Origin: Pseudoscleropodium purum | Lineage: Eukaryota > Streptophyta > Bryopsida > Hypnales > Brachytheciaceae | DNA: 64,000 nt | Assembly (NCBI GenBank): GCA_963969395.1 | Contig: OZ017801.1 | Coordinates: forward strand, 3,164,501-3,228,500 | Reading direction: 5' to 3' | In this document: in pieces, positions 11,571-24,500 of the stretch | How positions within the stretch are numbered: the first letter of the stretch is position 1 | How the letters are laid out: every line of letters starts with the position of its first letter | Made by a program: the position numbers and the translations under genes | Notes under the pieces: generated by a model | Told to the model about the DNA's origin: nothing | Seen by the model: the letters and a program-made list of their open reading frames with translations, nothing else | The model's database searches: none

Positions 11571-13816
11571 GAAAATGCTCTAAAAAGGCATTAATCGTGT
11601 GGATGTAGAGCCCATGGATGTTATGCATGATTTCATCTTGAACCATCTAGGTGATGATATACTTATAGACAACAATGGTAAAAAACTGTTGCAAGCGATG
11701 AAGTCTGGAATGTGCTAGCAGAAGGGCAGCTTGTGAGCACTTTCTTATCCATCCTTGGTAAACAAGCAACTACAATCAAGTTCTTGGTTTTTGTTGATTT
11801 TTATTCTATAGGTGTCCTAATGTCAATCCATTGTGCCTTCCAAGCAATGAATCTTTTCGAACTTCCTACATATTCCTATTTTAAATTGAACGTCAAAAAA
11901 GTCTAGTTTTACTATAACTAATTCCTCAATTAGTTCAAGGTTAAGGTCACAGTAGTTTCTAAATAAAAGTGAAGAAAGTCTAAATTTAGTTACTTAAAGT
12001 TGTAGGGCATCTCATGCCATTTTCAAAAACATAAGACTTGCAAAATTCAAAGCTTTCTACAAGAAGTTATGGACGGATGAAGTTTGAGCCTTTATAGGCT
12101 ATCGAAACTTTATCAACTCTTTTCAACACCTTCTCTAATTCAAATGCCTCCAAGATTTGGACCGTAAATTTACACTTCTAACTACTACTCATACCTTGAA
12201 TTGAATTTCAGTTGGATGATTTCTACTTAATTTCATCCATTCTTTGTTCCAAACTTCATCCTTCTCTAACTATTGAAGTTTTGAGACTTTTCTTGAAGTT
12301 GATGTTGTTTTGGATCCTCCTAAGCTTTTTCTATCTCATGCTACTCTAAATCTTTTACTTAGTTGTCTTCAAAAGATTCTAATTTCCTCTCTATATTATT
12401 CCTAAGGGTTGGAACTTCTTTTGTTAAGTTACTATTTTTACACTTTAGACTTTGGTTTCTTGTTGGGTTTAAGATTAGCTTTCCAACTTGCTAAAAAACT
12501 TTAAGTTTAGACTTTCTAAGTGAGAGTTATGGATGGATGAAGTTTGATTGCTAATTGGTGCTTTAGACTTCATCTATGATTTTCTATCACTCTACAATTC
12601 AAAATTGACTTTTACTTCAACTTTTGACCTCTAAATTCCTAACTCTATTTAACTTACTAATCCTGTTCTTCGTGGATGAAAATGGGCTAAGTTCATCCAA
12701 TATGACCTTCAAACTTCATCCTCTCCTATCTTCCTTGTGTTAACTCCAAATTCTATGTGTAATACAGTTTTTGGAACCTACAACTATGATTTACAACTCT
12801 AGCTACCTGATTCTTGAAAGAAATCTAGTCTAGACCCTCTGAATTGACTTGGTAAGTTGGTTCTACTTAATAAAACTGACTTTTGATAATTGAAAAGGAA
12901 GGGTTTTAATTAGAAGTTTACTTTGGAATTGGCATTATTGTGGAGGTAGTCATACACACCTTCAAATTCTCCATCATTCGCCATGGTTGAAGTTGTATGT
13001 GTATTTGTGCTCACTGCTTAAAGAGGGCTTTTGATACAAGTTTGTCAATTTGGACTTCTTCCTTTTCTTTATCTCCTATGTCTTCTTTCCTTTTCTAACA
13101 CTATTCCCTTTCAATTATTTGTTTATTCCAAGAGTTGACTTCTTTTGGAATAAATAATTGACTTCCAATTCCAAATAATAATTGACCCTTGGACTCTTAT
13201 CTCCTTGCTTGGTTAATTATTATCTAATCCTAATTCTAATGGTTCAACTTGTTTCCTATGATTTCCTTCTAATCTTATCCCTTCCTTGTCTAATTTTCCA
13301 AATTCCTCTTCACATCCTCAATCCTCACTTGTATCACTCATTCTTTTCCTCCACTCTAGCATTAGTGAGTTCTAAATCTCCTACTTCTTGAATGTCAAAT
13401 TGAGAATTTTTTACTACTTCAAAAGACTTCTAATTATTTGTTTATATTCTACTCCCCTAATTTCTTCTCTACTTGACTTCCTACTTTGAATTTATGCAAC
13501 TCTTCTACTTCCCAAAGTTTAGTTTAGAAGTGTCTTTTGTTTATGTCAAAGTAAGATTTGTCAATCAATTTTTTGGACAATTTTTGGAACCAATACCTGG
13601 TTGGAGCAAGTCTAGAGCCACAGTCCAGAGCCGGTAGTTGGAACTCCAACCACAGTCACTGGCTCCTTAACATGCGGCAATGGGCGCTCGCTATGTGGCG
13701 GCCCACTATGAGATGAACCCCTCCTTTGTGTTGATGTGGACGTATCTTGGACATATGTGGCATGACATGTGGCGGCTTGGAGTTGGCTGGACCCCTTCTA
13801 AGCGTTCAGTTTGGTT

Positions 13817-13938
13817 CTTGGCTCCCAATTCAAATTGCTTTGGCTCCAGTTTAAATTTCTTGACTCCCAATTTGGATTTCTTTGGTTTCCCAGTTCAAAT
13901 TTCTTACTCCTAGTTTGGATTTCTTTTGGCTTCCCAAA
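13817..13938. repeat. Degenerate tandem repeat of about 30 bp
   Basis: Four imperfect units of the form TTGGCTCCCAATTCAAATT, varying as GGCTCCAGTTTAAATTTC, GACTCCCAATTTGGATTTC and TTCCCAGTTCAAATTTC. Each has a CTCC/TCCC block followed by an AAATT/GATTTC block. Confidence 0.7.
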
Positions 13939-14219
13939 AATTAAAAATAAATACAAAACAAGAAATCTTAAACGCTTGGAAATTTTCCTTCTCCAACTTT
14001 GCTAATTTTGTTGAGAGGCCCTTCCTACCAAATCTTTTGGACATGACCTTTTCACGGCTTTCTTAAGTTAACATTTTCAAGGATACATTCTAGCTTTTGG
14101 AGGCTAAACTTGATATTCCCAAATGGTGTTTTGAAAACTAAACTTAGTAACTAGTGAATGAATGGAAATGTCAATTAGCACCTAATTTTTATGGAATTTT
14201 CTAGGACTTTTTAGAACCA

Positions 14220-14400
14220 AAGCTTTGCTATGATTTTCTTTAACATCTGAAATTCTAAACATAAAAGGCTAAAGTTTTGCTGTGATTTTCTCTAACACCT
14301 AAAATTCTAAACATAAACAGATAAAGCTTTGCTGTAATTTCTCTAACACCCAAAATTCTAAACATAAAAGACTATAGCTTCACCATAATTTCTTGCAAAA
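14220..14400. repeat. Degenerate tandem repeat of about 60 bp
   Basis: About three and a half units built on AAATTCTAAACATAAA then a variable GGCTAAAG, then TTTGCTGTGATTTTCTCTAACACC. The last unit (near 14370-14400) is the most diverged. Confidence 0.75.
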
Positions 14401-16632
14401 TATTGTAGAATTCTCCCAACTTCTAAACAACCAAAGTCAAAGCTTCACCATACTTGCACCACATGCTAAATTCTACAACAAATGATAACTTGGCAACATA
14501 AACAACACCTCAAGGTTACACATCATGCACTGGAGTCCCTTCAAAGCGGCATCGCCAAGGTATGGTGGAAGATAAGCTCTAAGATTAGTTCAAAGTTTTC
14601 CAAAATTCAACAATAATACCTCAAAGGACCTTGATGCAAGAAAACAAGGCCATCTTTGAAGGGACCCCAATGTCCTTCAAAGTAAGCTTGAAAAGTAGTG
14701 ACAACGGAGCTTAAAAGGCTTCAAAAATGCACAATTTTGGCAACGTGGACTAAAATGACCAAAATCCAACTAAATGGACCAAAATGTGTAAAGTGAGCCA
14801 AAATATGGCTACAAGGGGTGTTTGTAAGAGGGAAATGAGCCCCTTTATATACATTTCCAAAGGCACTCACCCCCTCTCTTTTTCCTAGTAGTAATCTTAT
14901 CATCTAAGGTTTTCATCCTAAATAATCCATTTTGACTTTCTTTGCTAGTCCTAATTTCTAACTTTTGGAGAAATACTCCAAATGGCAAATGGATTGCGCC
15001 AATGGCTTCAGAATGCCATTTTTAGTGTAGTAGACGTCCTACCTCCTTTAACAACCTCAAAATCTTGAAAAATCTTAGTAGTAACTAGAAACTTCAAATG
15101 GGTAAAAACCTAAGTTTTAGAGTTTTCAGTGTTTGACAAAAGTGACTAGCCTAGGTTTTTGGGTAGATTCAAAGGAGTAGAAAAAGATCCTGAGTTTATT
15201 TTATTCTGAAGTCGTATACTCCCGATACGCTGGTCAACTCCACACTTAATCCTTGAATTTGCCGATTTCGGAGGATCTTGCTACTTTTGGCATCTTCCGA
15301 TATTGGAATGTCACAAAACTTGTTGAAGCACTTCATAAACATGAAAGAAGCTTTACTAATTTTTAGTGAGATTTTACCGCATTCATGGTAATTTTTACAA
15401 TTTTATCACGTCGGATTCAGGCAGTTGACTACTTGGAAAAAGATCTAAGATGATCAGAAAAAATCGAGACTTTTTGGAAAACCTCTCATGGAATTCCTCA
15501 AAAATTGTGCAAGTTTACAATTTTATCTTGCATTTGTGGAAAAGGAGAACAAATCCTGCTACCTCCTTTAACTTCCGATGAAATAGAGAATCTTTCATGA
15601 AAAGGGGAATCTTGATGAAGTGATGGCTCTGTTGGCCCCGTGGCGTGACTCCTGCTTCAAATCACCATACTCAAATCCTAGATGCCCTTTGATACTCCCG
15701 TTTGAGTTTCTTCACCTGTAAGTTGGTAATTGGAGTTTCTATTGTTCCATCAATGGAATGGGGAAACTGAAACCTATCACGGGAAATTTATACTAGAGTT
15801 CTCACAAGATTTCCCTAGACCAGTTTTAGCCAATTTGTATCTCATTGTATAGGTAGGTGTAGATAATTGGGTAGTTTCTACTAAACACACTCACTATATA
15901 CAAAAGGTGGGTTTCTACCCTATCTACATGCGAGTTTGTGTTGTATATGTATAAAATTAGGCGTAAAGTGATTAGAGGGTGTATTGATATGTGCAACATA
16001 GATTTTGATTCAACACGCATTCCTAGTCTTTTCTCACCTAAAACCACACTCAAAACTATAGGAATTGAAAAAAAATAAAGACTAAGTCCCAGGTGACGAA
16101 ATCGGGACTCATACAACCATGACAAGTTCTTCAATTGCCAAAGATAAGGTTTTAAATTGCCAAAAACAAGTTTCTAATGTGCCAAAGAGAAGTTCGTGAA
16201 TTGCCAAAGGAAGGGAATAAAAGAACAAAAAACGTCACTGGACTATAGTGACCGAACCTGTGTGAGTTGGGGTGGAGAGCAAGTGGAAGTAGGCAGGCGC
16301 CAGATGCAAAGAAGGGTGTGGGAGCTGAGGCAAGGAGCAGGCAGGAGGTAGGATCAGGTGCAAGCTGAGGTGGGAAGTGGGAGAATTCAAATGAGGCGGA
16401 AGGCGGGAAGGCAAAGTATAAATACACACACACACTCCTTTAAGAAAATCCCGTCACTCGTAGATTAGGGAGGAAAAGAGAGGAGAAGAGGAAAAGAGGA
16501 AGAAGAGAGCTCGAATGCACATTGTGTGTGTGGAGAACAAAGACAAAATGCAAGGTAAGGCCAAGAAAGGAGACAACAGAAGGGAAGAGAATGTAGAGGC
16601 GGCGCATTGAAGTTTAACATAATACTAATTCC

Positions 16633-17008
16633 CATGGTTGTCATAATGGGCGAGTTAGGGTCATCGGACGGGACGGACGGACGAGCAAACCGGACCGAAT
16701 GGATGAACGGTCCGGACGGCTTTAATTTTGTAACTTGTACAATTTTGCGGAATGACACGTCACCTCGGACTTGTGTAGGTTGGGCGGAGACTTCACCATC
16801 AACGTCAGGGCGCAGACTCGTACAAGTCGGGCATAGACTTCACGCGCCCTGACGATCTCGTCCGCGCCCAGCATGTTCCTTAATCCACATGGCATCCACG
16901 TGGCTTATTTTTCCATTATCAAAAAGTCAACTATGCGTTGACTGTATCGGACGAGCGGGACCTCTAACGGACGGGCGAACCGGACGTCCGTCTACTATGA
17001 CAACCATG
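16633..17008. mobile_element. GC-rich hAT-type MITE 1, 376 bp
   Basis: Terminal inverted repeat CATGGTTGTCATA at 16633-16645 and its complement at 16996-17008. Flanking 8-bp duplications CTAATTCC (16625-16632) and CTAATTCT (17009-17016) match at 7 of 8. The interior is G+C- and CpG-rich (CGGACGGACGGACGAG) in AT-rich surroundings. An 8-bp duplication and a CANNG terminus indicate the hAT superfamily. It has no coding capacity. Confidence 0.85.
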
Positions 17009-17139
17009 CTAATTCTTCTAAAGTTGAGATTTAGTATTGTGGCTAGTAGGGTGGTAAGTATACTAAACATAATCAAACACTAAACATTACTTTTAGTGTA
17101 TTTGTTCTTACAAAGCATTGCTTTTTCTCCATCATCATC

Positions 17140-18377
17140 TAGTTCCTTCTTTACAACATGAATATTTGGAACTTGAAAACCCTAATGAGCTTTGGCACAA
17201 GCCCAAATTACGTTTTGATCATCAAAAAAACAATCTTTCTTCCTAGAGCCTTTAATTTAGTGATGAGACTCATTTACGAGTGTTGGATTTTCCAACACTT
17301 GTTTCTTTCAATAATGAGTTATATTGTATTACATCACAATTGAGATTGTATGATCACCCTATTACAGAGGAGGAAATGATTGAGAAAATTGTCTCAACGT
17401 TTCCACTAGTCTTTGCTATACTTGCATAGCAATATAGGAATATGAAATTTGGGAATCACTTAGATCTCATGTCTCTTTTACTTCTTGCTAAAAAGCAAAA
17501 CGAACTCCTCTTATGCAATGCGGAGGCTTGTCCAATTGGAACTACAATACTTGAGTTCCATATTGTTAAGATTTCTAATGTTAAATTTAAAGTACAAAAA
17601 TATAGAAAAAATTGTTTTAAGCGCTCGAATAGCTATAGCCGTGATAGTTAACATGCACATAGAAAGACTAATACTTCATCTACTAACAACTATGATAACC
17701 GTTCCTTAGAGACGCGTTCTTGTCACAAATGTGGTAATGTTGGCCATCTAGCAAACGTTTGTTGAACATCAGAGTATTTTATAAAGATGTTTCAAGAAAA
17801 TAAAAAGCTTTGAGTTCAAACTTGAGAAGCCCATACCATGGATGCGTCCATGGATCCATTTGGACCTAACTCGGGAGTTAAAGAGCCAGAGGCCTATGTT
17901 GTTGTTGATACCTCTACTGGTAAGTCTTTTGATGCGCTCCTTGACTCTGCAACTACACATACAATCTTGCGGGATAAACATTTTTTTGATGAAAATAACC
18001 TTTCAATCTAGCAAACCAATAATTTGATGACTATAGTTGGATTGAATGTGTTTCATTTCTAGGAGGGACTAGCAAAGGTGATTTTGCCTAAGGGCACCAC
18101 CATTATATGCATGTATGCTATGTTTTTTCCTTCTATGCCTCAAAGCTTGATTAGCTATTGAGATGTATGCACCAATGGTTTGTATTTCTCGACCAAAATT
18201 CTAGATAGGTGAGAGATTTTGGTTTTTCTTAAAAATGATAAAGTTGTAGAAACAACTTTTGCTGCGGCAAGTGGTTTGTATCATATTGCTATCCGACCAC
18301 CTATTGTATTCAATTTTGCTTTGTTTTTCAAAGATGATAAAGTTTCTCTTTGGCATGGAAGATTGGACCATTCAAGC
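17140..18377 (+). pseudogene. Copia gag (UBN2-type) and protease, degenerate
   Basis: Gag is recognisable by YRNMKFGNHLDLMSLLLLAK and the following NELLLCNAEA block near 17435-17520. A CCHC zinc knuckle CHKCGNVGHLANVC is near 17725-17765. Protease follows as LLDSATTHTIL (D-S-A where D-S-G is usual), then LAKVILPKGTTI, and the block ends at SLWHGRLDHSS where MITE 2 enters. Several stops and frame changes are present. Confidence 0.8.
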
Positions 18378-18666
18378 CAGGGTTGACGAATCTCTACGTT
18401 CACCCGAAAAAGGCGTCCGTAACCCGAACGTCCGGACGGTCGGACATCAACGGACGCAACGTCCCTCCCGTCGTCGGAAGGCGGACGGACGGGGCGGACA
18501 AGGTGGACAGGACGGGGCAAATGAGGCGGATAGGGTGGGACGGGGCGGACAGGACGGGGCGGGACGCAGCAAGTGGGGCGAGCGGGGCTGACAGGCGGGG
18601 CAAATGTCAACAGACGTTGCGGACACAGCATCCGCGTCTGGACATCCGACCGCCCTATCAACCCTG
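18378..18666. mobile_element. GC-rich hAT-type MITE 2, 289 bp, inside Copia pol
   Basis: A perfect 8-bp target duplication ATTCAAGC flanks it (18370-18377 and 18667-18674). The inverted termini are CAGGGTTGA and TCAACCCTG. The interior shares GCGTCCGTAACCCG and CCCTCCCG with MITE 3. It splits the GAG-pre-integrase motif: LWHGRLDHSS lies just left and SSTLFKN just right. The long open frames inside on both strands are a by-product of high G+C and not genes. Confidence 0.95.
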
Positions 18667-21600
18667 ATTCAAGCTCTACTTTGTTCAAAAATATTATTCC
18701 ATGTATTGTTGGACATAATTTGCAACCAGTAGATGTAAATTCAATGACATGTCAAGTATGTGTGCAAGGCAAATTAATTGCCAAACCATATTTATGGAAG
18801 CTTCTTCATGAATTACCACCAATACTTTCAAGGCTACATGGTGATATTTGTGGTCCAATAAATCCCATGTTTGGACTATTTTGATATTTTTTAGTTTTGG
18901 TTGATGCATCAAGAAAACAATCACATGTTTTGTTATTATCTACAAGAAATTTGGCTTTTGCCAATTTATTATCAATGTTGATCCATTTCAAGGCTCATTT
19001 CCTTGACTATCCAATCAAAATACTACCACGTATGGATAATGCTCAGGAATTCCGATCAAAATCTTTTGAAGATTATTGCATTACAATAGGGATTGATTTG
19101 GCATATTCGGTTCCATATGAACATGCTCAAAATGGATTGGTAGAGTCTTTTATCAAACGGATCCAATTTATTACAAGACCCTTGCTTCTTCAAGCAAATT
19201 TGCCTATTTTTATGTGGAAACATGTGGTTTTACATGTTGCAACTCTAATTCGATTCCATCCTTCATCTTTAGAAACTACTTCTTCACAAGTTCTTTCAAG
19301 ACGTGTTCCTAATGTATCTCACTTACGAGTGTTTGGTTGCTATATTTGGATTCCTATCTTAGAACCTCAACCTTGAACTATTGGAGCTCATCAACAAGAA
19401 GGCATCTATGTTGGATTTGATTCTCCAAGTATTATTCATTATATCAATCCTTCTACTGGTATGTTGCTTTGTGCTTGTTTTGCCAATTGTCGATTTGAAA
19501 AAGACATATTTCCATCTTTAAAAGGAAGAGCACCTATTCAGGAGCCTTCAAATAGACTTATATTTAAGGCATTTGAGACATTTACATTGAACCTTGATCC
19601 TCGAACATCTTTAGATGAAATCGAAGTTGCTAAGATTTTACATTTGCAAAAGATTGCGAATCAAACACCTAATAGCTTCAATGATGCTCCAAGAATCACA
19701 AGGACTCCATTAAATGAAGCTCAAAATATTCCTGCTCAAGTTTCAATACTAGAGACTATTCAAACTCCAATTCTTCAACCAACAAACAAACAGGCTCGTG
19801 GACCAGATAAACAACTACACAAACGCAAGACAATGACTAATCCTTCTATGTTTACAACAATCATTATCAATTTTACAAGCTCATTTATATTAAATTGTCC
19901 ATCTACATCCAATACCATTGCAATTCCTAAGGGAGAAACTATTGTTTATAAGTAAGAAAAGTTAAAATTGAATACAGAATTATCTACGATGTATTGTAGT
20001 ACATGTGATATTTGGAACAGAGCAACAATTGAAATGGATGAATCATTCATTTGTATAATTGTTGAAAATCTTTCTTGCAAGAAAGATGATCATGAACCAA
20101 ATACTATTGAAGAAGCGATGCGTCGTTTTGATTGGTTAAAGTGGAAAGTTGGTATTGAGGAGGAGTATGCTTCTTTGCATAAAAGACAAGTCTTTGGACC
20201 TATTTTGAATAATCTTTCTTCTCGACCTATTAGATATAAGCTGGTATTTGTGCGCAAACACAATGAAAAAGGTCAGATTATCCATTACAAAGTCCGTTTG
20301 GTTACTCAAGGTTTCACTCAAAAGTTTGGTATTGATTATGATTCTACATATTCACTAGTTATAGATTCAATTACCTTTCAATATCTTATTGGAATAGTTA
20401 TACACACCTACCTTTAAATGTGTCTTATAAATGTAGTCATAGCCTACCTATATGGCTCTCTCCATACTAAAATTTATATGAAAGTTCCACTTGGCCTTGA
20501 AACCACTAGTCAAATTGCTCCTATTCCAAGCAAACATCATGGTGTTAAATTATAGTAGGCATTATATGATTTTAAACAATCTAGACTCGTATGGTATCAA
20601 CGACTACGGAACTATCTTATTGAGTATCATTTTATAAATGATCCATTGCTCCCATGTCTCTTTATCAAACAAGACAAACATGGATTTGTGATCATTGGAG
20701 TATATGTTGATGATTTGGACCTTATGGGTACCAAATCTACATGTATTGCAACCACTCAACTTCTTATTCATGAATTTGAGATGAAGTTGCTTGGGAAAAC
20801 TACTTTTTGCATCGGCCTACAAGTTCTTCATATGAAAGATGACAATATTTTTCTTTCTCAAATGGCTTATATCAACAAAATCTTGAAAAGATTCAATATG
20901 GTAGATGTTTATCCACTATCTACACCTGGGGTTGGTCGTAATAATAAAGGTGATGATCCTTATCACCCTTGCAAGGAGGAGGAGGAACCATTAAGTAAAC
21001 AATATCCATACTTCGTTGCAGTTGGAGCTTTTTTATATTCGGCTACATCTACAAGGCCTGATATTGCATTCGTAGTTAGTGTCCTTGCAAGGCATAGTAC
21101 CCGTCCTACATTATAACATTGGAATGGCATTAAATACCTTTTTCATTATTTGAAAGAGACTGAAGACTTGAATTACATCATTCTCAATCAGTTGATCTCA
21201 AATTGGTTGGATATGCTAATGTTGGCTACAAATTTGATCTTGTAACAACCAAATCTCAAATAGGGTATGTTTTCTTACAACATACAATTGTAATATCTTG
21301 GAAATTAGTGCAGTAAACAATAACAACAACATCATCTAATCATGCAGAAATTATTGCTTTGCATGAAGCATCTTGAGAATGCATTTGGTTAAGATTAGTT
21401 GATAAATTTATTTGAACAAATTGTAGATTATTATATGATGATTCTCAAACTATCTTATGTGAAGACAACATTGCTTGTGTTGTACAAATACAAGTGGGTT
21501 TTGTTAAAGGTGATCGAACTAAACATATTGATCCAAAATATTTTAGTTATACCTATGACTTGATTACAAAACAAGCACTTGAAATCAAGAAAGTTATATC

Positions 21601-21715
21601 AGTAGATAATCTTGCAGATCTATTCATCAAGGCTCTTCCATTATGTACTCACCGTCAACTTATTCATGGCATTGGAATGCAACAGCTCAATACTTTGGAA
21701 CAAGAAATTAATTAG
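18667..21715 (+). pseudogene. Copia pol: integrase, reverse transcriptase, RNase H
   Basis: Downstream of the MITE come the integrase zinc-site Cys pair (CQVC), then HGDICGPINP (first Asp, about 18840), PRMDNAQEF (second Asp, about 19035) and GLVESFIKR (Glu, about 19145). Reverse transcriptase shows HYKVRLVTQGFTQKFGIDY near 20290 and the catalytic VYVDDLDLMG at about 20700. ATSTRPDIAFVVSVLARHS marks the end of RT, and RNase H follows to about 21700. Stops at 18882, 19374, 19953, 20415 and elsewhere, and frame changes, inactivate it. Confidence 0.88.
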
Positions 21716-21950
21716 ATTTTTATTATTGTACAAACCTTTGTTATTCTTCCATAGATTTTTTTCCACTGGTTCTTACTATGAGAATGAATTGGCAAAGGTG
21801 TTGTACTCTTTTTCCTTAATTTGTGGTTTTATCCTTGATTGTATTCAAGGTTTTCCCGGATAAGGTTTTAATGAGGTAGTATATCTTGTAAGATTACAGA
21901 CAATACCATGTAAGACATTATTTAGAATTTTTATTTGTAAATGATATGTC

Positions 21951-21963
21951 GAGCAAGGAGGAG
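21951..21963 (+). other. Copia polypurine tract
   Basis: GAGCAAGGAGGAG lies immediately 5' of the 3' LTR, the expected place and composition for the plus-strand primer. Confidence 0.8.
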
Positions 21964-22193
21964 TGTTAAGATATACCATCTATTAATATGCTCTCCATTA
22001 TAGTTTACTTTAAGTTTACTTTAGTTCTACATATACTTAAGGATTATATTTAAATCTCTTGGACCAATAGGAGAGAAGGATTCACCTTCTTTCTCTAGTA
22101 TATATTTGATACTTCCTTAGATAATATATTACTTTTCTACTTGCATACTTCGGTTTACAACATTATATAGTTTTGTCTATTTTCTTATTCTCA
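21964..22193 (+). repeat. Copia 3' LTR
   Basis: Matches the 5' LTR at 9438-9664 over its full length, ending TTATTCTCA. Confidence 0.93.
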
Positions 22194-24500
22194 ACAAAAA
22201 TAAATGAAAAAAAAATTTGAAAAAACGACCAGTTGCAATCAAAGATGCAACTCAAGAATTTCATAATTTATCAATTGTTTTCTTGAAAAATAATGTTGGA
22301 AAAAATATGCAAATATTATGCAAATTATCATCTAATTTGAATTGGATGAAAAGTTCACATTTCTAATTGTTAATTTCTAATTTTATTTAAAAAAATTCAA
22401 TAAAATTGAGTGGGTAACTGATTTTTGTAAATTTTGATCATTTCTAGCTTTTTTTTTTAGTGTTTTCAATGTTTTCAATTCATAAATATGTAGTTTTTAG
22501 GAATTAATAAGATAGTCTTTACTATTGAATTTTTATATTTTTCCAAACTATCAAATACATCAATTTGTCCTACTAATATATGTGACACTAATTTACCAAA
22601 ATCAAACTATTTGTATAATAATTAAATTAGAGAAAGATGAAATATTATTATATTGTACCAATTTGTACAAAAATATATACATTTATGTACTTTTGAAATA
22701 TATTTATATGTGTATTTTTGGAAGGTGACACTAACTTTATATCTTCATGAATAGGACAAATCAATCATATTGTACTACAATTGGAAATGAATTTTCAAAT
22801 ATTATGAAATTAGAATTGCATTTGCTGAATTCTATGATACTTTACTTTCAGGAGAAAGGCTACATCCTAGGAGGGGCCTTTGTCATATTAGTGAAGCAAA
22901 CAAAAAGTTTAAGTTGAATGTAAAAAAGAATCTTCCAAAAGTTAGCTAGAAATTTGCTATCTCTACTTTTCACAAGTCTCTTTCCAAAAGTTATGTTGAC
23001 CAACAATTCTAATTTCCTTTGTGCAACTATTGTATACGTCCATATATAATCTCATAATTTATTCAACTGATGTTTAGTTAAAGTGGTGGATTTCTACAAA
23101 CTTGGCACTTTCACATTAAGACTGTACAACCTAAAATCTATACCTATCCCTTAAGTAAACAAAAAAATGGTATATAGAATACCACTATTCTAATGAAAAT
23201 TTCCATCTTTTGTCTTTTTTGCAAAGTTTGGCCAATTACATATACATGAAAGTTCACTCAAGGCACTAAACTCAACTCAACCACTTCACTTGAATGGATG
23301 AAATCACCAAAGTCTCCCAAGAATTTCAAAATAGGATGATGTCATCACATTTGGATGAATAAAGGATATTTGATGTCATTGATGTTCTCATCATTGCTAT
23401 CAATTTTGGAACCCCATTCATATTAGACGCCCATTGTGTGACAATTTCACCCAAGACATTCTCATAATTATGTATAAGTTTTCAATCATTTCTTCTTGCT
23501 AAACCCTAATGACATTTACACATCTTCTCAATGAGCCTTGGGTGCTTGATGAAACCTATTTGATGTTGTTGTATTGCAATAGGCTCTATTCTAGTTGCCT
23601 CAAGGCATGGTAGAATCACACATGCAAAGTATTGACTAGTGTAGTAGTGTCATATAATTCTTGTTTGGGACTTCCTAGTGACAACTTATTAAACAATCCC
23701 TAAGCATTCTAAAATTTATGCAATATTCTAGATTGTGAACAAAGTTATTTGAGGTAACATTTCATTCAAATTACTTTTCATTTATCCAAACTCATAATTG
23801 AATCTTCAAAAAGTATCATTTTTTTGTCACCCATTTGGGATATTGAAGCAATCAATATATTTGTTTACAAATATAAACAAGTACATGCAAAATTCCAAAA
23901 AGGATTTGGATATTAATGAGTTAATTGAGTATTTAGGTAAGCTTTGATTTATTGACTTTTAAGTGAATAGAAGGCCTATCATAGACACTAAAGCCCCATT
24001 TACTAACTTTAAAAATAAGTAAACAATTAAATGAGTTGAGATGACCTATCAAAGGTAAGCCATATCGCAATGTAATGCACAAATTGGAGTCTTCCCTAGT
24101 GTGCTTGCAAATTTGGATAGTGAACAATAATGACTTTGATAAGAAAAGTTGTCTATCATTTATTATCATCATTTATTCTAAAAATGTACACTTATTTGGT
24201 AGAGATCACATCATCAATCTCGACATATCATAATTCATACCCTAATACTCCAACTACTTTCCCAATTGTTAATAGAGTTCATTGTAAAATAGTCCAACAT
24301 ATGGTCTGCAACTGCAAGCTAAGTTTGATATGTAATCTTAACTACAAATGCACCACTTGGTGTTGAATACAACCCTAAACTCGAGATTTTCATCAGGAGT
24401 CACAATCCATTTTCAAATATATATGGTCCATGCTTGTGAGTTCTCTTTGGTGAAAGCAAAACTAGGAGTGAAACTCAAAAGAGCTCTATTTTGAACCAAA
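22194..24500. repeat. Right part of diverged spacer copy S1
   Basis: Aligns in order with S2 28450-30060 and S3 50930-52500: a Copia-flanking AT-rich stretch, AATAAAATTGAGT.GGT near 22400, CACTATTTGT-like near 22600, AAAATTCCAAAAAGGATT at 23889 (29218 in S2), and GACATATCATAATTCATACCCTAAT at 24222. Identity is clearly lower than S2 against S3. No gene detected. Confidence 0.7.

Larger units (their letters stand above)
11571..16632. other. AT-rich non-coding interior of the nested transposon
   Basis: About 5 kb with no recognisable protein domain on either strand. It holds two short degenerate tandem repeats (separate entries), a purine-rich stretch at about 16466-16512 (GA-rich) and a short CA run near 16425. 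Probably decayed transposon interior plus older insertions that I cannot delimit. Confidence 0.5.
9947..17098 (-). mobile_element. DNA transposon (pogo/Tc1-like), degenerate, nested in Copia gag
   Basis: The left end reads TA-CACTAAAAAGG (TA at 9945-9946) and the right end TTTTAGTG-TA (TA at 17099-17100). This is an 8-bp perfect terminal inverted repeat flanked by the TA duplication expected of Tc1/mariner/pogo elements. Inside on the minus strand is a DDE_1-type transposase remnant. Copia gag sequence flanks both sides. At 7.15 kb it is long for the family and holds at least one later MITE and much AT-rich filler, so further nested insertions are likely. A competing right end at 15019-15032 (TTTTTAGTGTAGTA) matches 13 of 14 positions of the complement of 9942-9955, but would leave 15033-17100 unexplained. 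Confidence 0.55.
9438..22193 (+). mobile_element. Degenerate Ty1/Copia LTR retrotransposon with nested insertions
   Basis: The element is bounded by 227-230-bp LTRs (TGTTAAGATATACC to TTATTCTCA) about 93% identical, with about 15 differences by eye. Domain order is gag zinc knuckle, protease, GAG-pre-integrase, integrase, reverse transcriptase, RNase H, which defines Copia. A gag start lies at 9788, then a nested DNA transposon interrupts until about 17098, and gag resumes. A MITE splits the GAG-pre-integrase domain at 18378-18666. Many stops and frameshifts make it inactive. I see no convincing 5-bp target duplication (AAAGT on the left, ACAAA on the right). It inserted into spacer S1. Confidence 0.9.

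Noticed and set aside
16152..16435. Minus-strand frames with hydrophobic, Pro/His-rich translations
   Set aside because: They lie over a purine-rich, low-complexity stretch inside the decayed transposon and overlap each other in two frames.
18259..18688. Long overlapping open frames on both strands within MITE 2, and similar ones at 27473-27764
   Set aside because: They come from high G+C (few stop codons) in MITE sequence and have Arg/Gly/Pro-rich low-complexity translations.
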